Assembly: GCA_934661195.1 (NCBI GenBank) | Contig: CAKUJD010000009.1 | Coordinates: forward strand, 1 to 64,000 | Direction of reading: 5' to 3' | Length of the DNA stretch: 64,000 nucleotides | Source of the DNA: an uncultured Muribaculaceae bacterium | GTDB lineage: Bacteria > Bacteroidota > Bacteroidia > Bacteroidales > Muribaculaceae | Shown: positions 35,275 to 43,628 of the stretch, in pieces | How positions within the stretch are numbered: position 1 is the first letter of the stretch | Layout: the number at the start of each line of letters is the position of its first letter | Notes under the pieces: generated by a model | Databases searched by the model: none | Told to the model about the DNA's origin: nothing | Seen by the model: the letters and a program-made list of their open reading frames with translations, nothing else | Made by a program: the position numbers and the translations under genes

Positions 35275-36129
35275 CTACTTGCTGCCCAGCATGTTCAGCA
35301 GCTGGCGGCTGTCAACCCGCGTGTATCCGCTGGGCACCTTGGTGTCGATTTTCACGCTCTCGTTCCACGTCATGCCGCCGTAGTCGATGTATAGCTCAAA
35401 CGGCTGCCCCTTAACCTTGGTGGCTGCGCTCACGCTGCCGGCCACGCTGCCAGCGGGGGTGGATGTGTTCACGTCGGCATACTTCACGCTGTAGGTGGCC
35501 GCCTTCGAGCCCGACGGCTTCACGTTGGCCGCCGTCAGCTTGTTGTTGGTGTCGAAGGTGAAACTGTAGGTGAACCCGGCATACTGCTTGCGCGGCTCCA
35601 TCACCATCGAACCGTCAACGCGGGTCATCTTCACCTTGTCCACAAGCCGCTTAGCAAACGAGCCTTCGCCCAGCACAAACGGGCGCCCCAGGAATATGTC
35701 TTGCAGCGTGCTCACGTCCACGGGCACGCCGTTGGTGAGAAGCGACGCGTTGGCGGCAATGTAGCGCTTGTGCAGCTTGTCGACCACTATCACCGAGTCG
35801 CCCACCACCACCAGGCGGCCCATCTCAATGCCCAGCAGCGGCCGCAGCGATATGTAGATGCTCTTGCCGCGCTCCATGCGCATTTGCATCTTCGACGAGA
35901 AACTCTTGGCTCCGCCTATGCCTATGGTGCCGCCGGCGCTCAGGGTGTTCCAGTCGGCCGTGGCCTTGGCTATGGCGTTGAGCCGCTCGGTCGTGTTTGG
36001 CTCATTGGCGGCTGGGGTCTGCCGTGTGGCTATGCCCACAGTGTCTACGGCGGCGCGCTGCGAGCCGCAGGCTGCCAGCGCCACCCCCATTGTGGCCGCA
36101 AGGGCCAGTGCAAGTGTCTTCTTAATCAT
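35275..36129 (-). CDS. DUF4292-family lipoprotein
   Basis: 284 residues. Lipoprotein signal MIKKTLALALAATMGVALAAC (Cys21). The body resembles DUF4292, a LolA/LolB-like fold: KMQMRMERGKSIYISLRPLLGIEMGRLVVVGDSVIVVDK, then a C-terminal FELYIDYGGMTWN strand. In Bacteroidales this gene typically follows a TPR gene and dut, as here. An envelope-lipid or lipoprotein transport role is suggested by the fold but not proven. Starts 14 nt after the TPR gene. Confidence 0.82.
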   Translation of the reverse strand: MIKKTLALALAATMGVALAACGSQRAAVDTVGIATRQTPAANEPNTTERLNAIAKATADWNTLSAGGTIGIGGAKSFSSKMQMRMERGKSIYISLRPLLGIEMGRLVVVGDSVIVVDKLHKRYIAANASLLTNGVPVDVSTLQDIFLGRPFVLGEGSFAKRLVDKVKMTRVDGSMVMEPRKQYAGFTYSFTFDTNNKLTAANVKPSGSKAATYSVKYADVNTSTPAGSVAGSVSAATKVKGQPFELYIDYGGMTWNESVKIDTKVPSGYTRVDSRQLLNMLGSK

Positions 36130-36143
36130 ATTTGTGTGTTGCT

Positions 36144-37922
36144 TTATTGTTTCGTTGATGCTTTGGCCTTGTGCGCCGGCGCCGCATACTGGCCGCTCTC
36201 GGCCTTTTGGCGCAGTGTGGCGCTGGCCCCCTTGCCGCTGGCCTCAAGGGCTTTCTTCCACTGTTCGGCGGCCTCGGCGCGCTTGTCGCTGAACCACAGT
36301 ATGTCGCCATAGTGCTCAAGCACGTCGGCGCTGCCAGTGTCGTCGTTGTCGATGGCGCTCTTTATGTAGAATAGGGCCATCTGGTAGTCGCCCTTCTTGA
36401 AGAATATCCAGGCGTAGGTGTCGAGGAAAGTGGTGTTGTCGGGGTTGGCGTTCACCGCCTTGCCTGCCATGCTCTCGGCCTTGTCGAGGGCCGAGTCGCA
36501 CTCGGCCAGGAAGTAGGCGTAGTTGTTGAGAATGCTCGAGTTGCCGGGAAACACCTGCAGCGCCTTCTCGTAGGCGGCAAATGCCTTGGCCGTGTCGCCC
36601 AACTCGAAATACACGTCGCCCTTGCCCCCTATCAGGTCGCTGCGCAGCTGCGCCTGTGTGGAGTCAACGCGGCTCAGCGCGCGGTCGTAGGTCTGCAGCG
36701 CCTTGCCATACTGCTTCATCTGGAAGTAGGCCGGAGCTATGTATTTATACAGGTTGATGCTGTCGGGGTTGTACTCAAGCGCGCGCTGGGCGGCCTTGAT
36801 GGCTGCGGGGTAGTTCTCGCCCATCATGTCCACTATCATCAGCTTGCGCCAGCCGCGGGCGTCGGTGGGGTCGATGTCGAGCATGTAGCCCAGTTGCTCG
36901 GCTGCGCCCTTGTAGTCGTTGCGCGCCACCAAATACTCGCTGTATAGGTCGTGCACCGCGCCCTCGTGTGGGTGCTGGCGCAGCAGCACCTTAAACAGCC
37001 TCTCGACCCTGCCCGTGGAGTCGCGGCTTTGCAGCAGCGAGCCCGTGTAGGTGGCCAGCACGCCCACCTTGTCGTCGATGTCGAGGTTTGGGGCGGTGAG
37101 CGCCCGGTACACCTCTTTGTCGTAGTTGGCCGAGTCGCCCATCATGTTGTAGTATTGGGCCTTGGTGAGATATATCATGCCATTGTCGGGGTCGTAGCGC
37201 TGGGCCAGGTCGATATAGTGCAGCGCACTGTCGGTCATGCCAAACTGTTGCATCATCTTGCTCATGGCCATGTTGTAGGTGGCGTTGTGCGGAGCCGATG
37301 CCAGCAGTGCGCGCGTCTCGGCCAGCGCGCCGGCCGTGTCGTTTAGCGCCGAGTAGGCGGCAATCTTCTTGGCCGACAGCTCCATGCTCTTGCCCTGGTG
37401 GCGCTCAATGGAGTCGTAGGTGGCAATGGCCTCGCGGTAGTTGTTCAGGCGCGAGTAGCACTCAGCCAGGCGAATCTGCGCCTCGGCGTCGGTGGGGTTG
37501 AGCTGCGTGAGCCGCTTTATCACGCGCAGAGCCTCGTCTTTGCGGCCCATGGCCATGCTGGCGTCGCTGTAGAACGACGCCTCGTAGTAGTCCGTCGGCA
37601 CTGCGTCCACGTGGGCCCGCATCAGCTCAAGGCCGCGTTCGGCCTTGTCGCGGGTGGGGTTGTCCATCGTCACCAGGCAGTAGCCCAGATAGTAGCCTAT
37701 GGCCGTGTTGCCGGGGTCGATGCTGTGGGCATAGTTCACAAGGTCGAAGAATGCCGCGCTGTGGCCCAGCGACTTCTGGTTTTGCGCCTCCACAAACACG
37801 TATTCGGCCTTGCGCTGGTTGGCCACGGCCACGCTGCTGCCGCTTTTGCCGCCTGCCAGCACGGGCACGGCAGCCATCAGGGCGGCAAATGCCACAATTA
37901 TGTGTCTCGAAATATGCTTCAT
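36144..37922 (-). CDS. Exported tetratricopeptide repeat protein
   Basis: 592 residues. Signal peptide MKHISRHIIVAFAALMAAVPVLA, then about a dozen 34-residue TPR units through most of the chain (for example DAEAQIRLAECYSRLNNYREAIATYD, GKGDVYFELGDTAKAFAAYEKALQVFP, DTYAWIFFKKGDYQMALFYIKSA). A Lys/Ala-rich tail ends it. TPR solenoids mediate protein-protein contacts; this one should act in the periplasm. Lies 39 nt after dut and directly before the DUF4292 lipoprotein, an order conserved in Bacteroidales. Confidence 0.9.
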   Translation of the reverse strand: MKHISRHIIVAFAALMAAVPVLAGGKSGSSVAVANQRKAEYVFVEAQNQKSLGHSAAFFDLVNYAHSIDPGNTAIGYYLGYCLVTMDNPTRDKAERGLELMRAHVDAVPTDYYEASFYSDASMAMGRKDEALRVIKRLTQLNPTDAEAQIRLAECYSRLNNYREAIATYDSIERHQGKSMELSAKKIAAYSALNDTAGALAETRALLASAPHNATYNMAMSKMMQQFGMTDSALHYIDLAQRYDPDNGMIYLTKAQYYNMMGDSANYDKEVYRALTAPNLDIDDKVGVLATYTGSLLQSRDSTGRVERLFKVLLRQHPHEGAVHDLYSEYLVARNDYKGAAEQLGYMLDIDPTDARGWRKLMIVDMMGENYPAAIKAAQRALEYNPDSINLYKYIAPAYFQMKQYGKALQTYDRALSRVDSTQAQLRSDLIGGKGDVYFELGDTAKAFAAYEKALQVFPGNSSILNNYAYFLAECDSALDKAESMAGKAVNANPDNTTFLDTYAWIFFKKGDYQMALFYIKSAIDNDDTGSADVLEHYGDILWFSDKRAEAAEQWKKALEASGKGASATLRQKAESGQYAAPAHKAKASTKQ

Positions 37923-37961
37923 TGCTGTTGGTGTTGCTGTTGCTGTGTGTGAGCCAAGCCC

Positions 37962-38405
37962 TTACTTCACGCCGGTGTGGCCAAATCCGCCCTCGCCGCG
38001 CTCGGTGGCGCCAAGTTTGCTGGCGGCCACCCACTGCACCACCTCGTGGCGTGCCACCACCATTTGGCAAATGCGCTCGCCGTTTTCAATGGTTTGCGGC
38101 TTGCTGTCGAGGTTCACCATTATCACACCTATCTCGCCGCGGTAGTCGGCGTCTATGGTGCCAGGGGTGTTGAGCAGCGTGAGCCCGCGCTTCAGTGCCA
38201 GTCCGCTGCGCGGCCTTATCTGGCACTCATAGCCCTGGGGCAGCTCAATGCTCACTCCTGTTGGAATCAGGCGTCGCTCAAGCGGTTGCAGTGTCACAGG
38301 CTCGTCGAGCCATGCGCGCAGGTCCATGCCGGCGCTTTGCTCAGTGCCGTAGGAGGGCAGCTGGTTGGTGCTGCGGTTCACTATTTTCACTTTTATCTGT
38401 TGCAT
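37962..38405 (-). CDS. dut: dUTP diphosphatase
   Basis: 147 residues from ATG 38405 ([10 protein letters not shown]); the in-frame ATG at 38447 would add 14 residues with no family counterpart and would overlap the promoter. Trimeric dUTPase motifs 1-5 are all present: [33 protein letters not shown] and [10 protein letters not shown]. It hydrolyses dUTP to dUMP and pyrophosphate, keeping uracil out of DNA and supplying dTMP synthesis. First gene of the five-gene minus-strand cluster ending with the flippase. Confidence 0.96.
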   Translation of the reverse strand: MQQIKVKIVNRSTNQLPSYGTEQSAGMDLRAWLDEPVTLQPLERRLIPTGVSIELPQGYECQIRPRSGLALKRGLTLLNTPGTIDADYRGEIGVIMVNLDSKPQTIENGERICQMVVARHEVVQWVAASKLGATERGEGGFGHTGVK

Positions 38406-38444
38406 GTCAGTAGTCGTTACATATATGGCGTTAATATCAACTTG

Positions 38445-38452
38445 CAAAGTTA
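38445..38452 (-). promoter_or_regulatory. -7 box of the dut cluster
   Basis: Minus strand TAACTTTG, 40 nt before the ATG at 38405. This position also argues against the longer start at 38447. Confidence 0.55.
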
Positions 38453-38543
38453 GCTAAAAGGCAGCTAAGCCGCTGAATTATTTTATTTAATAATTAATAA
38501 TTCCCTGGGCCACCACAAATCAAAACCGCAATAACGATAAACA

Positions 38544-38616
38544 ACGACAATAGAGGCAAAGGCCGACAAAAATCGAAGCCCCCCATCAAATTGTCTCCCA
38601 TTGTCTCTATTGTCGT
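38544..38616. repeat. Inverted repeat with the TTGTCTCTATTGTCGT motif
   Basis: Arms acgacaatagaggcaa (38544-38559) and ttgtctctattgtcgt (38601-38616) pair with one mismatch. Same family as 29778-29828. The 330-nt gap otherwise holds only the terminator of the next gene and the dut promoter. Confidence 0.8.
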
Positions 38617-38670
38617 TTTAAGTTGATGCGGAATACGCACAAGCATCATTGCCGTTTATAAAAGGGGTGG

Positions 38671-38713
38671 GGATAAAAGAAGCCGGGGCTGCCCTCGTGG
38701 GCAACCCCGGCTT
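38671..38713 (-). terminator. Terminator after the BspA-like gene
   Basis: Stem agccggggctgccc / gggcaaccccggct with one G-T pair, followed on the minus strand by cttctttta. Confidence 0.8.
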
Positions 38714-38777
38714 GCTTATGCGGGAGCGTGCTGCGGATGCAAGCACGCGTTAGTTATGTGCTGCGGATTGATGCAGT

Positions 38778-41700
38778 TTAGCGAATCACCTTCACAGTCT
38801 CCTTAGCGCCGTTGGCGTAGGCGATGCGCACCAGGTAGAGGCCGTGGGCCATGCCGTTGAGGCTCACGCTGCCGTTGGCAGCCACTTTGGCGTTGGCCAC
38901 CAGGGCGCCGTTGAGGCTGTAGATGTTCACTGTGGCGTCGGCGGGAACAATCACGTCGGCACCCTTAACCACTGCCTGCTGGCTTGCAACCACTGCGTCG
39001 ACGCCTGTTGTGGGATCGGGAACGAATGTTGCGGCAACCACGCCATAGGCCTCAACGCCTTCAACGGCAAACTTCACTGTTGCGTCCTTGCCGTCGGCAG
39101 CCACATACTTGATGCCGCTGTGGTGCAGCGGGTTCTGCTCATCGAGGGCAACGCTGCCGAGCACCGACTTGTCGTCGCCAGTGGTGGCGATGTAGGCCCA
39201 ATACACGTTCTTGTCATCGCCCGAGATTTGGGTTACGCCTGTAATCTCGTCGTCCGCGCCTTCGAGCAGCACGGGAGAGTCGTCGATAAGGGTTGCGGCT
39301 GTGATCTCAACCTCGGCATTGGCTGCGTCGGCAGCTGCGATGTCGGCCAGGGCAATGCGGTACACGCCGGGCTTGTACTGGTCGGGCTTAATGCTCTTCT
39401 GCAGATAGAAGTAGAGGTAGCCGTGAGTCTCGTCGAGGTAGAAAGTGGTGATCTGGTTGTCGGCCAGAATCACCTTGAAGTTCTGTGTCTTGCCGGCGCC
39501 GCCGTCGGGATAGATGTCGGCAGTGGTGAAGCGGAATATGCCAAGGCCGTTAAACTTCTTGCCCATCCAGTATACGTTCTTGCTGTCTTTTGCAAAGCCT
39601 GCGCCAATTGCGCCCCAGCTCAGCTTGTCGCCGTAGTAGGGCAGCCACTGGTTTTGCAGGAAGAAGGGCTGTGCGCCATAGAGGCCCACAGTGTCGGCGC
39701 TCATCTCGTGGATGCCCACGTTGCGGTCGGCAATGTAGATCTTGTTGTCGCTCGGGATGATGGTCATCGAGAACGGATCCTGGAATGCCTCATAGCCCAC
39801 GTTGTTGAGCACTGTCACGCGGTAGAAGATGTCTCCGGTGCGGTTCACATAGAACACCTCGCCGTCGCCCATGCCTGCTGTGGGGCTCTGGTAGCGGAAC
39901 TCCTTGCCTGCCACGCCCACATAGATGCGGTTCTTGTAGCTGGCCAGGTTGAATGCGTGGTCGCCGGTGGCAAACTTGGTGTCAACAATCTGACCCTGCT
40001 CGTCCTTGTAGAGCAGCTTGCCGTCCTTGGTGGCGAAGTAGAGGCCGGTGGGGCAGCCCAGAGTGGCGCCCTTGCCCGAAATGGTGTTGTCGGCCACAAT
40101 GTTCAGGTATTGCCATTGGCCGGCAGCCTTGTAGGTGTCAACTGCGTTGGCGGCAACTTTGCACTCCACATCCTTCTGCTCGGGAGTGAACACGCCGGCA
40201 GCCAGCACGGGCACGCTCACGTTGAGCACGCGCAGGCTCTTGATGGTGCTGGGCACCGATCCGGGCTCCATGTAGTTGGTGCTGCCGGGAATCTCCATCG
40301 ATGCCAGCTTGGGGCAGTTGGCAAAGGCGTCCTTCATCATGTTGGTTGTAGTGGCCGAGAGGGTCACGCTGCTCAGTTCGGCGCAGCCGTTGCAAAGGCC
40401 CTGGGGCACTTCGTTGCGGCCGTCCTCAATCACGAGCTTGGCCAGCTTAGAGCCGCTGAACAGGTTAGAGCCGACTGTCACACCGTTTTTCAGTGTGAAC
40501 TCTGTGATGTCGGCATTCTGGAATGCGTTGTTGCTGAGGTGCTTGAGCGCGCTCAGCTTCACAGCCTTATATGGTGAGTAGGCAAGTCCGTAGGGGTCAA
40601 CGGTCTCAATTGCGTCGTCGCTGAGCTCGGTGGGCATGGCTCCTGCGTGGTGTGCAACCACCAGCAGGCGCTTGCCGTCGGCTGTGGTCAGCACGCCCTT
40701 ATCCACCTTGAATGCGGCATTGCCGTCGGCCACGTTGATGCCTGCCAGAGTGGTGATGGGTGCGAATGCGCCCTCGCCGATGGTGGTCACCGATGCGGGC
40801 AGCGACACGCTTGTAATCTTGGTGCCGGCAAATGCGTTGGTGCCGATGCTCTGCACTGCGGCGGGCACGGTGAGTGCGCCGCTCAGGCCGCTGTTGTTGA
40901 ACGCGCCGGCCTGGATCGAGGTCACAGAGGCGGGCAGCTCAATCGACTTCAGTGCCTTGCAGTCGCTGAACGAGTAGTCGGCGATTGTGGCGGTGGCGTT
41001 GCCCAGCGTCACGCTCTGCAGAGCTGTGCAGCTGGCAAACGCACTCGACGGGATTACGGTCACGCCGTTGGGCAGCACTATCGACTTCAGGGCCTTGCAG
41101 CCCTTGAAGGCCTGGCTGGCAAGGGCTGTCACCTTGTTGCCCTCGGCAAACTCCACCGTTTCAAGCAGCGGGCAGCCCGAGAACATCTCGCTGAGCAGCG
41201 TGGTGGCCTCGCCGCCAAACACCACTTTCTTCAGCGACTTGGCGCCGCGGAACGGGTTTTGGTTGCTGGCCACGTCCTTCATAGTCAGGTCGCGCTCAAT
41301 CACCAGCTCCTCAATTGGGGGATACCAGCTTGTGGAGTCGCCGCCAAAGAGGCCGTTGGTCACGCGCAGAGCGCTTGTGCCAGCCTTGATGGTGAACTTC
41401 TTCAGGCTCGAGCACTGGCTGAACGTCTCGCTTATTTGCGGAGTGGTCACTCCACCGGGAATGAAAGCCTCGGTTATCTTCTTGCAGCCCTTGAAGGCGC
41501 CATTGCCAAGCGCCGTAGCCTCTTCGGGCACAGGATAGTTGGTCAGCTCGGCGCAGTCAATGAATGCGTTGCGGCCAATGTTGACGCAAGTCTTTGGCAG
41601 AGTCACCTTGGTCACAGTGGTTGCCTTGAAAGCGTTGGCCGCCACACCCACCACAGTGTAGGTGATGCCTTTTTCCTCAAACGTTTCGGGAATTACAATC

Positions 41701-41885
41701 TCTCCGGTGTAGGCGCCAGTTGCGCTGGTGCTCTTTGCCACCGACACGTTGGTCTTGGGTGTGCCCGTGGTGTAGGCCACATTGTTGTGAATCACGGTTG
41801 CCGCGCTGGCCAGAGGCACCGCCAGAAGGCAGGTCAGGCCCAGAGCGAAACCGCGCAAACATGCGAAATAGGTATTTTTCTTCAT
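38778..41885 (-). CDS. BspA-like leucine-rich repeat surface protein
   Basis: 1035 residues from ATG 41885 (MKKNTYF); the in-frame ATG at 41891 is the alternative. A signal peptide ends near ASAA. Residues about 60-600 are LRR_5/BspA-type repeats of about 23 residues (TKVTLPKTCVNIGRNAFIDC, KSIVLPNGVTVIPSSAFASC, KSIELPASVTSIQAGAFNN). About 620-960 form a beta-propeller-like or unknown region (YFATKDGKLLYKDEQGQIVD). The end (VNIYSLNGALVANAKVAANGSVSLNGM...YLVRIAYANG) is a type A sorting-domain-like tail. BspA proteins bind host matrix proteins and other bacteria. Own promoter and terminator; no operon partners. Confidence 0.9.
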   Translation of the reverse strand: MKKNTYFACLRGFALGLTCLLAVPLASAATVIHNNVAYTTGTPKTNVSVAKSTSATGAYTGEIVIPETFEEKGITYTVVGVAANAFKATTVTKVTLPKTCVNIGRNAFIDCAELTNYPVPEEATALGNGAFKGCKKITEAFIPGGVTTPQISETFSQCSSLKKFTIKAGTSALRVTNGLFGGDSTSWYPPIEELVIERDLTMKDVASNQNPFRGAKSLKKVVFGGEATTLLSEMFSGCPLLETVEFAEGNKVTALASQAFKGCKALKSIVLPNGVTVIPSSAFASCTALQSVTLGNATATIADYSFSDCKALKSIELPASVTSIQAGAFNNSGLSGALTVPAAVQSIGTNAFAGTKITSVSLPASVTTIGEGAFAPITTLAGINVADGNAAFKVDKGVLTTADGKRLLVVAHHAGAMPTELSDDAIETVDPYGLAYSPYKAVKLSALKHLSNNAFQNADITEFTLKNGVTVGSNLFSGSKLAKLVIEDGRNEVPQGLCNGCAELSSVTLSATTTNMMKDAFANCPKLASMEIPGSTNYMEPGSVPSTIKSLRVLNVSVPVLAAGVFTPEQKDVECKVAANAVDTYKAAGQWQYLNIVADNTISGKGATLGCPTGLYFATKDGKLLYKDEQGQIVDTKFATGDHAFNLASYKNRIYVGVAGKEFRYQSPTAGMGDGEVFYVNRTGDIFYRVTVLNNVGYEAFQDPFSMTIIPSDNKIYIADRNVGIHEMSADTVGLYGAQPFFLQNQWLPYYGDKLSWGAIGAGFAKDSKNVYWMGKKFNGLGIFRFTTADIYPDGGAGKTQNFKVILADNQITTFYLDETHGYLYFYLQKSIKPDQYKPGVYRIALADIAAADAANAEVEITAATLIDDSPVLLEGADDEITGVTQISGDDKNVYWAYIATTGDDKSVLGSVALDEQNPLHHSGIKYVAADGKDATVKFAVEGVEAYGVVAATFVPDPTTGVDAVVASQQAVVKGADVIVPADATVNIYSLNGALVANAKVAANGSVSLNGMAHGLYLVRIAYANGAKETVKVIR

Positions 41886-42012
41886 GTTCATAGTTTTTTA
41901 TTAAATTGTTATTATAAAAATGGTTTTTAATCCTTGTCTATGCCTTGATAATCGTGTGCGGAGCGGCGCCAGCCGGCCCAACATTGGCCTCCCAGCACTG
42001 CATACCACGCTA

Positions 42013-42044
42013 CAAATTTAGCGTTTTTTCCTCACCAACCCAAT
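42013..42044 (-). promoter_or_regulatory. Promoter of the BspA-like gene
   Basis: Minus strand TAAATTTG (42013-42020) with ATTG (42041-42044) at 20-nt spacing; leader about 120 nt. The rest of the 339-nt gap shows only the ThrE terminator. Confidence 0.55.
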
Positions 42045-42144
42045 TTTTACCCCCACTTTTTTCCATACTCCATTAAAGAATAAGCAAAGAATAAGCGCAT
42101 GATGAAAAAAACAATGCCACGAATTGTTTCTACTGTCGTTAGAA

Positions 42145-42188
42145 TAATAAAAAGAATGGGCGCGGCACTGTGCTGGGGTGCCGCGTCC
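42145..42188 (-). terminator. Terminator after the ThrE-like pair
   Basis: Stem gggcgcggcac / gtgccgcgtcc around a 9-nt loop; minus strand continues cattctttttatt. Confidence 0.8.
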
Positions 42189-42230
42189 ATGCGTTGGCGC
42201 AATGGCGCCAAAAATTATGTTCTCGCCTGC

Positions 42231-42716
42231 TCAGCTGCGCGTGGCGCTGAACGAGAGGCGCTTGAATGAGAAGATGGGCACCACGGCGCCCACTACCATG
42301 CAGGCTATCACAAAGGTGCATATCAACCCGTTGTAGATCAGCAGACTGCTGTAGTGCGAAATCACAGCCTCGTCGTTGGTGCTCACGCACAGCACCAGCG
42401 CCTGCACGGTGTGGTAGGCGTAGATGCCGGGAATCATGGGCAGCAGCGACGGGAAAGCAAACGTCTCGGGCGGGCACTTCACCTTCGGGGCTATGAATAT
42501 GGCCAGCAGGCCTATCACCACGGCGGCCACAAAACTGGCCAGCACAATGTGCCAGCCCAGCACGTTCATCAGCAGGTAGCGCGTGGAGTGGCCCACGGCG
42601 GCTATCAGGGCGCAGAATTTGAATGCGTTCAGTGGCGGGTTGCTTACGCTCGCAAAGCCTATGGCGGCGAGCGCTGCGAAAAATGCGTCTTGAAGCAAGT
42701 TGAGTATCAGTGTCAT
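42231..42716 (-). CDS. Threonine/serine exporter, small membrane subunit (ThrE_2-like)
   Basis: 161 residues. ATG 42716 (MTLILNLLQDAFFAALAAIGF) is chosen; the longer open frame to 43160 is an out-of-frame overlap with the upstream gene. Five hydrophobic helices are visible, with LLPMIPGIYAYHTVQAL typical of the C-terminal half of ThrE/YjjB. In Bacteroidota the ThrE exporter is split in two genes, of which this is the second. The family exports threonine and serine, or related small acids. It starts 26 nt after the stop of the first subunit. Confidence 0.82.
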   Translation of the reverse strand: MTLILNLLQDAFFAALAAIGFASVSNPPLNAFKFCALIAAVGHSTRYLLMNVLGWHIVLASFVAAVVIGLLAIFIAPKVKCPPETFAFPSLLPMIPGIYAYHTVQALVLCVSTNDEAVISHYSSLLIYNGLICTFVIACMVVGAVVPIFSFKRLSFSATRS

Positions 42717-42742
42717 GCGAGTGTCGTTAGAGTCTTGTAAAG

Positions 42743-43519
42743 TTAGAATATGCTCAAATTCATCAGCAGAATGCCGCCAGTGAGTCCCAGCGACAGGCAC
42801 ACCGTGAGCACCGACGCCATCATGAAGCGGCTGAAGGCTGTCAGATAGTGGCCGTCGAGCAGATCGCTCACCGAGTTGATGTAGTGCACGCCGGGCACCA
42901 GATAGAGCACGCTGGTGCCCAGCGCAAGGTCGGGCGTGCCGCCCAAGTGGAATATATAGGCCGAAGCGCCTATCACCGATGAGATGAACGAGCAGGCTAT
43001 GAACATAAGGCGCGCGTCGACGCCCGCAGTGAGCAGGGCCACCTTCAGGTAGTAGCCCACCCAGGTGGCCAGCGCCACTATGCCCATCGATGTGAAGTCG
43101 CCGCCAAACAGGCGGCAGAATGAGGCGTTGGCTATCGACACCAGCACCATCACCACCCATGTGGGTATGCGCTTCTCCGACGTGATTTGCTGAAACCGCT
43201 CAATGGCGCCGTCGAGGCCGGTCTTGCCCTCATACACGTCCCAGCTCAGCTTGCTCAGGTTGGTGTTGGCGGCGAAGCTCAGGGGCACCTTCATTTGCGA
43301 ACGCGACTCGTGGTAGGAGTGCTCGTGGCCGGAGTCCCACACGGTGATCACGCAGTGGGTGGCCAGCATCAGCATGTCCACCTGCACGCCGAATTTCTCG
43401 GCCATGCGGTTCACGTTTTTGCTTATGCGCGTGCAGTTGGCTCCGCACCCCAGCAGATAGGTGGCGTAGTCGCCAAAGAATATGCAGATGCGTTTCAGCA
43501 TGTCGTGGCTGTGTTCCAT
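42743..43519 (-). CDS. Threonine/serine exporter, large subunit (ThrE/YjjP-like)
   Basis: 258 residues from ATG 43519 (MEHSHDMLKRIC); ATG 43558 would add 13 residues. The soluble N-terminal part (FFGDYATYLLGCGANCTRISKNVNRMAEKFG) matches the ThrE/YjjP domain, followed by five membrane helices from about residue 120 (IPTWVVMVLVSIANASFCRLF) and the motif YLVPGVHYINSVSDLLDG. It is expected to form an inner-membrane exporter with the next gene. Divergent from dgt, with abutting promoters between them. Confidence 0.87.
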   Translation of the reverse strand: MEHSHDMLKRICIFFGDYATYLLGCGANCTRISKNVNRMAEKFGVQVDMLMLATHCVITVWDSGHEHSYHESRSQMKVPLSFAANTNLSKLSWDVYEGKTGLDGAIERFQQITSEKRIPTWVVMVLVSIANASFCRLFGGDFTSMGIVALATWVGYYLKVALLTAGVDARLMFIACSFISSVIGASAYIFHLGGTPDLALGTSVLYLVPGVHYINSVSDLLDGHYLTAFSRFMMASVLTVCLSLGLTGGILLMNLSIF

Positions 43520-43575
43520 TTGATTGCAGTCTAAATTACCTGTGCGATTGTGCATCAATTCACACTCATTATAAT

Positions 43576-43591
43576 TATCTTTGCAAAGTTA
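43576..43591. promoter_or_regulatory. Abutting divergent -7 boxes between ThrE-like genes and dgt
   Basis: Plus strand TATCTTTG (43576-43583) is immediately followed by minus strand TAACTTTG (43584-43591), a 16-bp near-palindrome. Both fit TAnnTTTG, so polymerases on the two strands would exclude each other. Confidence 0.65.
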
Positions 43592-43628
43592 CAGATTTTT
43601 TCCGACCTGCTAAAACACTTTTTAAGAA

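Noticed and set aside
42717..43160. N-terminal extension of the small ThrE subunit
   Set aside because: This stretch is an alternate frame of the upstream large subunit; the membrane-protein sequence begins at 42716.
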